From Oscillospiraceae bacterium (GTDB taxonomy: Bacteria; Bacillota; Clostridia; Oscillospirales; Ruminococcaceae): 20,341 nt of DNA. The stretch lies in contig CAAGEZ010000058.1 in the NCBI GenBank assembly GCA_900768995.1, positions 1 to 20,341 of the forward strand, given 5' to 3'. The notes beneath the pieces were generated by a model. That model did not search any database and was not told the DNA's origin. It saw only the letters and a list, made by a program, of their open reading frames with translations. Below are positions 20,248 to 20,341 of the stretch, in pieces (positions within the stretch are counted from its first letter, which is position 1; each line of letters starts with the position of its first letter). The position numbers and the translations under genes were made by a program.

Positions 20248-20341
20248 TGCGGATTTTCGAGCATAATTTTGTTGCAGACAAGGCAAAAATCCGCAGGCGG
20301 GCTGTCGCCCGGCAAGGATTTTTAACGCAGTCTGCGGCAAA
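20248..20341. repeat. Palindromic repeat truncated by the window end
   Basis: TGCGGATTTT (20248-20257) pairs with AAAATCCGCA (20286-20295). In an alternative, larger fold 20268-20292 pairs with 20316-20341 (AAAAATCC/GGATTTTT, GCAGAC/GTCTGC), with a central GGGC-TGTC-GCCC hairpin. The larger fold is cut at the last base. The word TCGAGCATAAT (20257-20267) is also present, inverted, in the palindrome at 3-104. It is probably a dispersed intergenic repeat or non-autonomous element. Confidence 0.65.

Overview
The window looks like chromosomal DNA of a sporulating Gram-positive of the class Clostridia, most like the gut Ruminococcus/Oscillospiraceae group. The reasons are a full-length Spo0A, a TepA–FtsK/SpoIIIE neighbourhood resembling the ymfB–spoIIIE region of Bacillus subtilis, strong AGGAGG-type ribosome sites, consensus sigma-A promoters, GTG and TTG starts, and a sugar-binding lipoprotein with a T/G/A/D-rich linker after the lipobox. 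No rRNA, tRNA, CRISPR array or transposase gene is visible. The genus is an inference from style, not from a search.

Layout. (1) 1-950: spo0A on the minus strand, ending against a 102-nt imperfect palindrome at the window edge. (2) 951-2152: divergent tepA (ClpP-fold protease) with a perfect TTGACA-N17-TATAAT promoter, a structured leader that overlaps its ribosome site, and a terminator-like hairpin. (3) 2160-4410: a cassette of uppP (undecaprenyl-diphosphatase), a GNAT acetyltransferase and a DUF4240-like protein. It is bracketed by two copies of a ~50-nt direct repeat, and the left copy seems to be interrupted by a small palindromic insertion. It separates tepA from ftsK, which are close neighbours in Bacillus. 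(4) 4474-14348: a long same-strand run starting at a second perfect promoter: ftsK/spoIIIE, three unrecognised small membrane proteins, a YgiQ-type radical SAM protein, a ComEC-like metallo-beta-lactamase protein, a DUF3006 protein, an RpiR-type regulator and a BaiN/HI0933-type flavoprotein. It ends at a bidirectional terminator. (5) 14398-19363: a carbohydrate-uptake locus, with a LacI-family regulator diverging from a lipoprotein binding protein and two CUT1-type permeases. No ATPase subunit is encoded here. The ~500-nt divergent region carries three promoter candidates and a LacI/CcpA-type operator. An intercistronic hairpin separates binding protein and permeases. (6) 19364-20341: an AT-rich lipoprotein gene of unknown function behind a promoter region with a 13-nt direct repeat at 22-nt period, then a hairpin-rich repeat cut by the window end.

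How it works together. Spo0A, TepA and FtsK/SpoIIIE belong to the core of sporulation control, protein export and chromosome segregation. The LacI–ABC locus is a self-contained sugar-responsive importer that must borrow an ATPase encoded elsewhere. The metallo-beta-lactamase/DUF3006 pair and the uppP–GNAT–DUF4240 cassette are the accessory elements inside otherwise housekeeping DNA.

I did not find a clearly new multi-gene system. The most unusual signals are in non-coding DNA: the repeat pair around the uppP cassette with its nested palindrome, the related palindromes at the two window ends, the tepA leader fold, and the 22-nt periodic repeat in front of the last lipoprotein gene.
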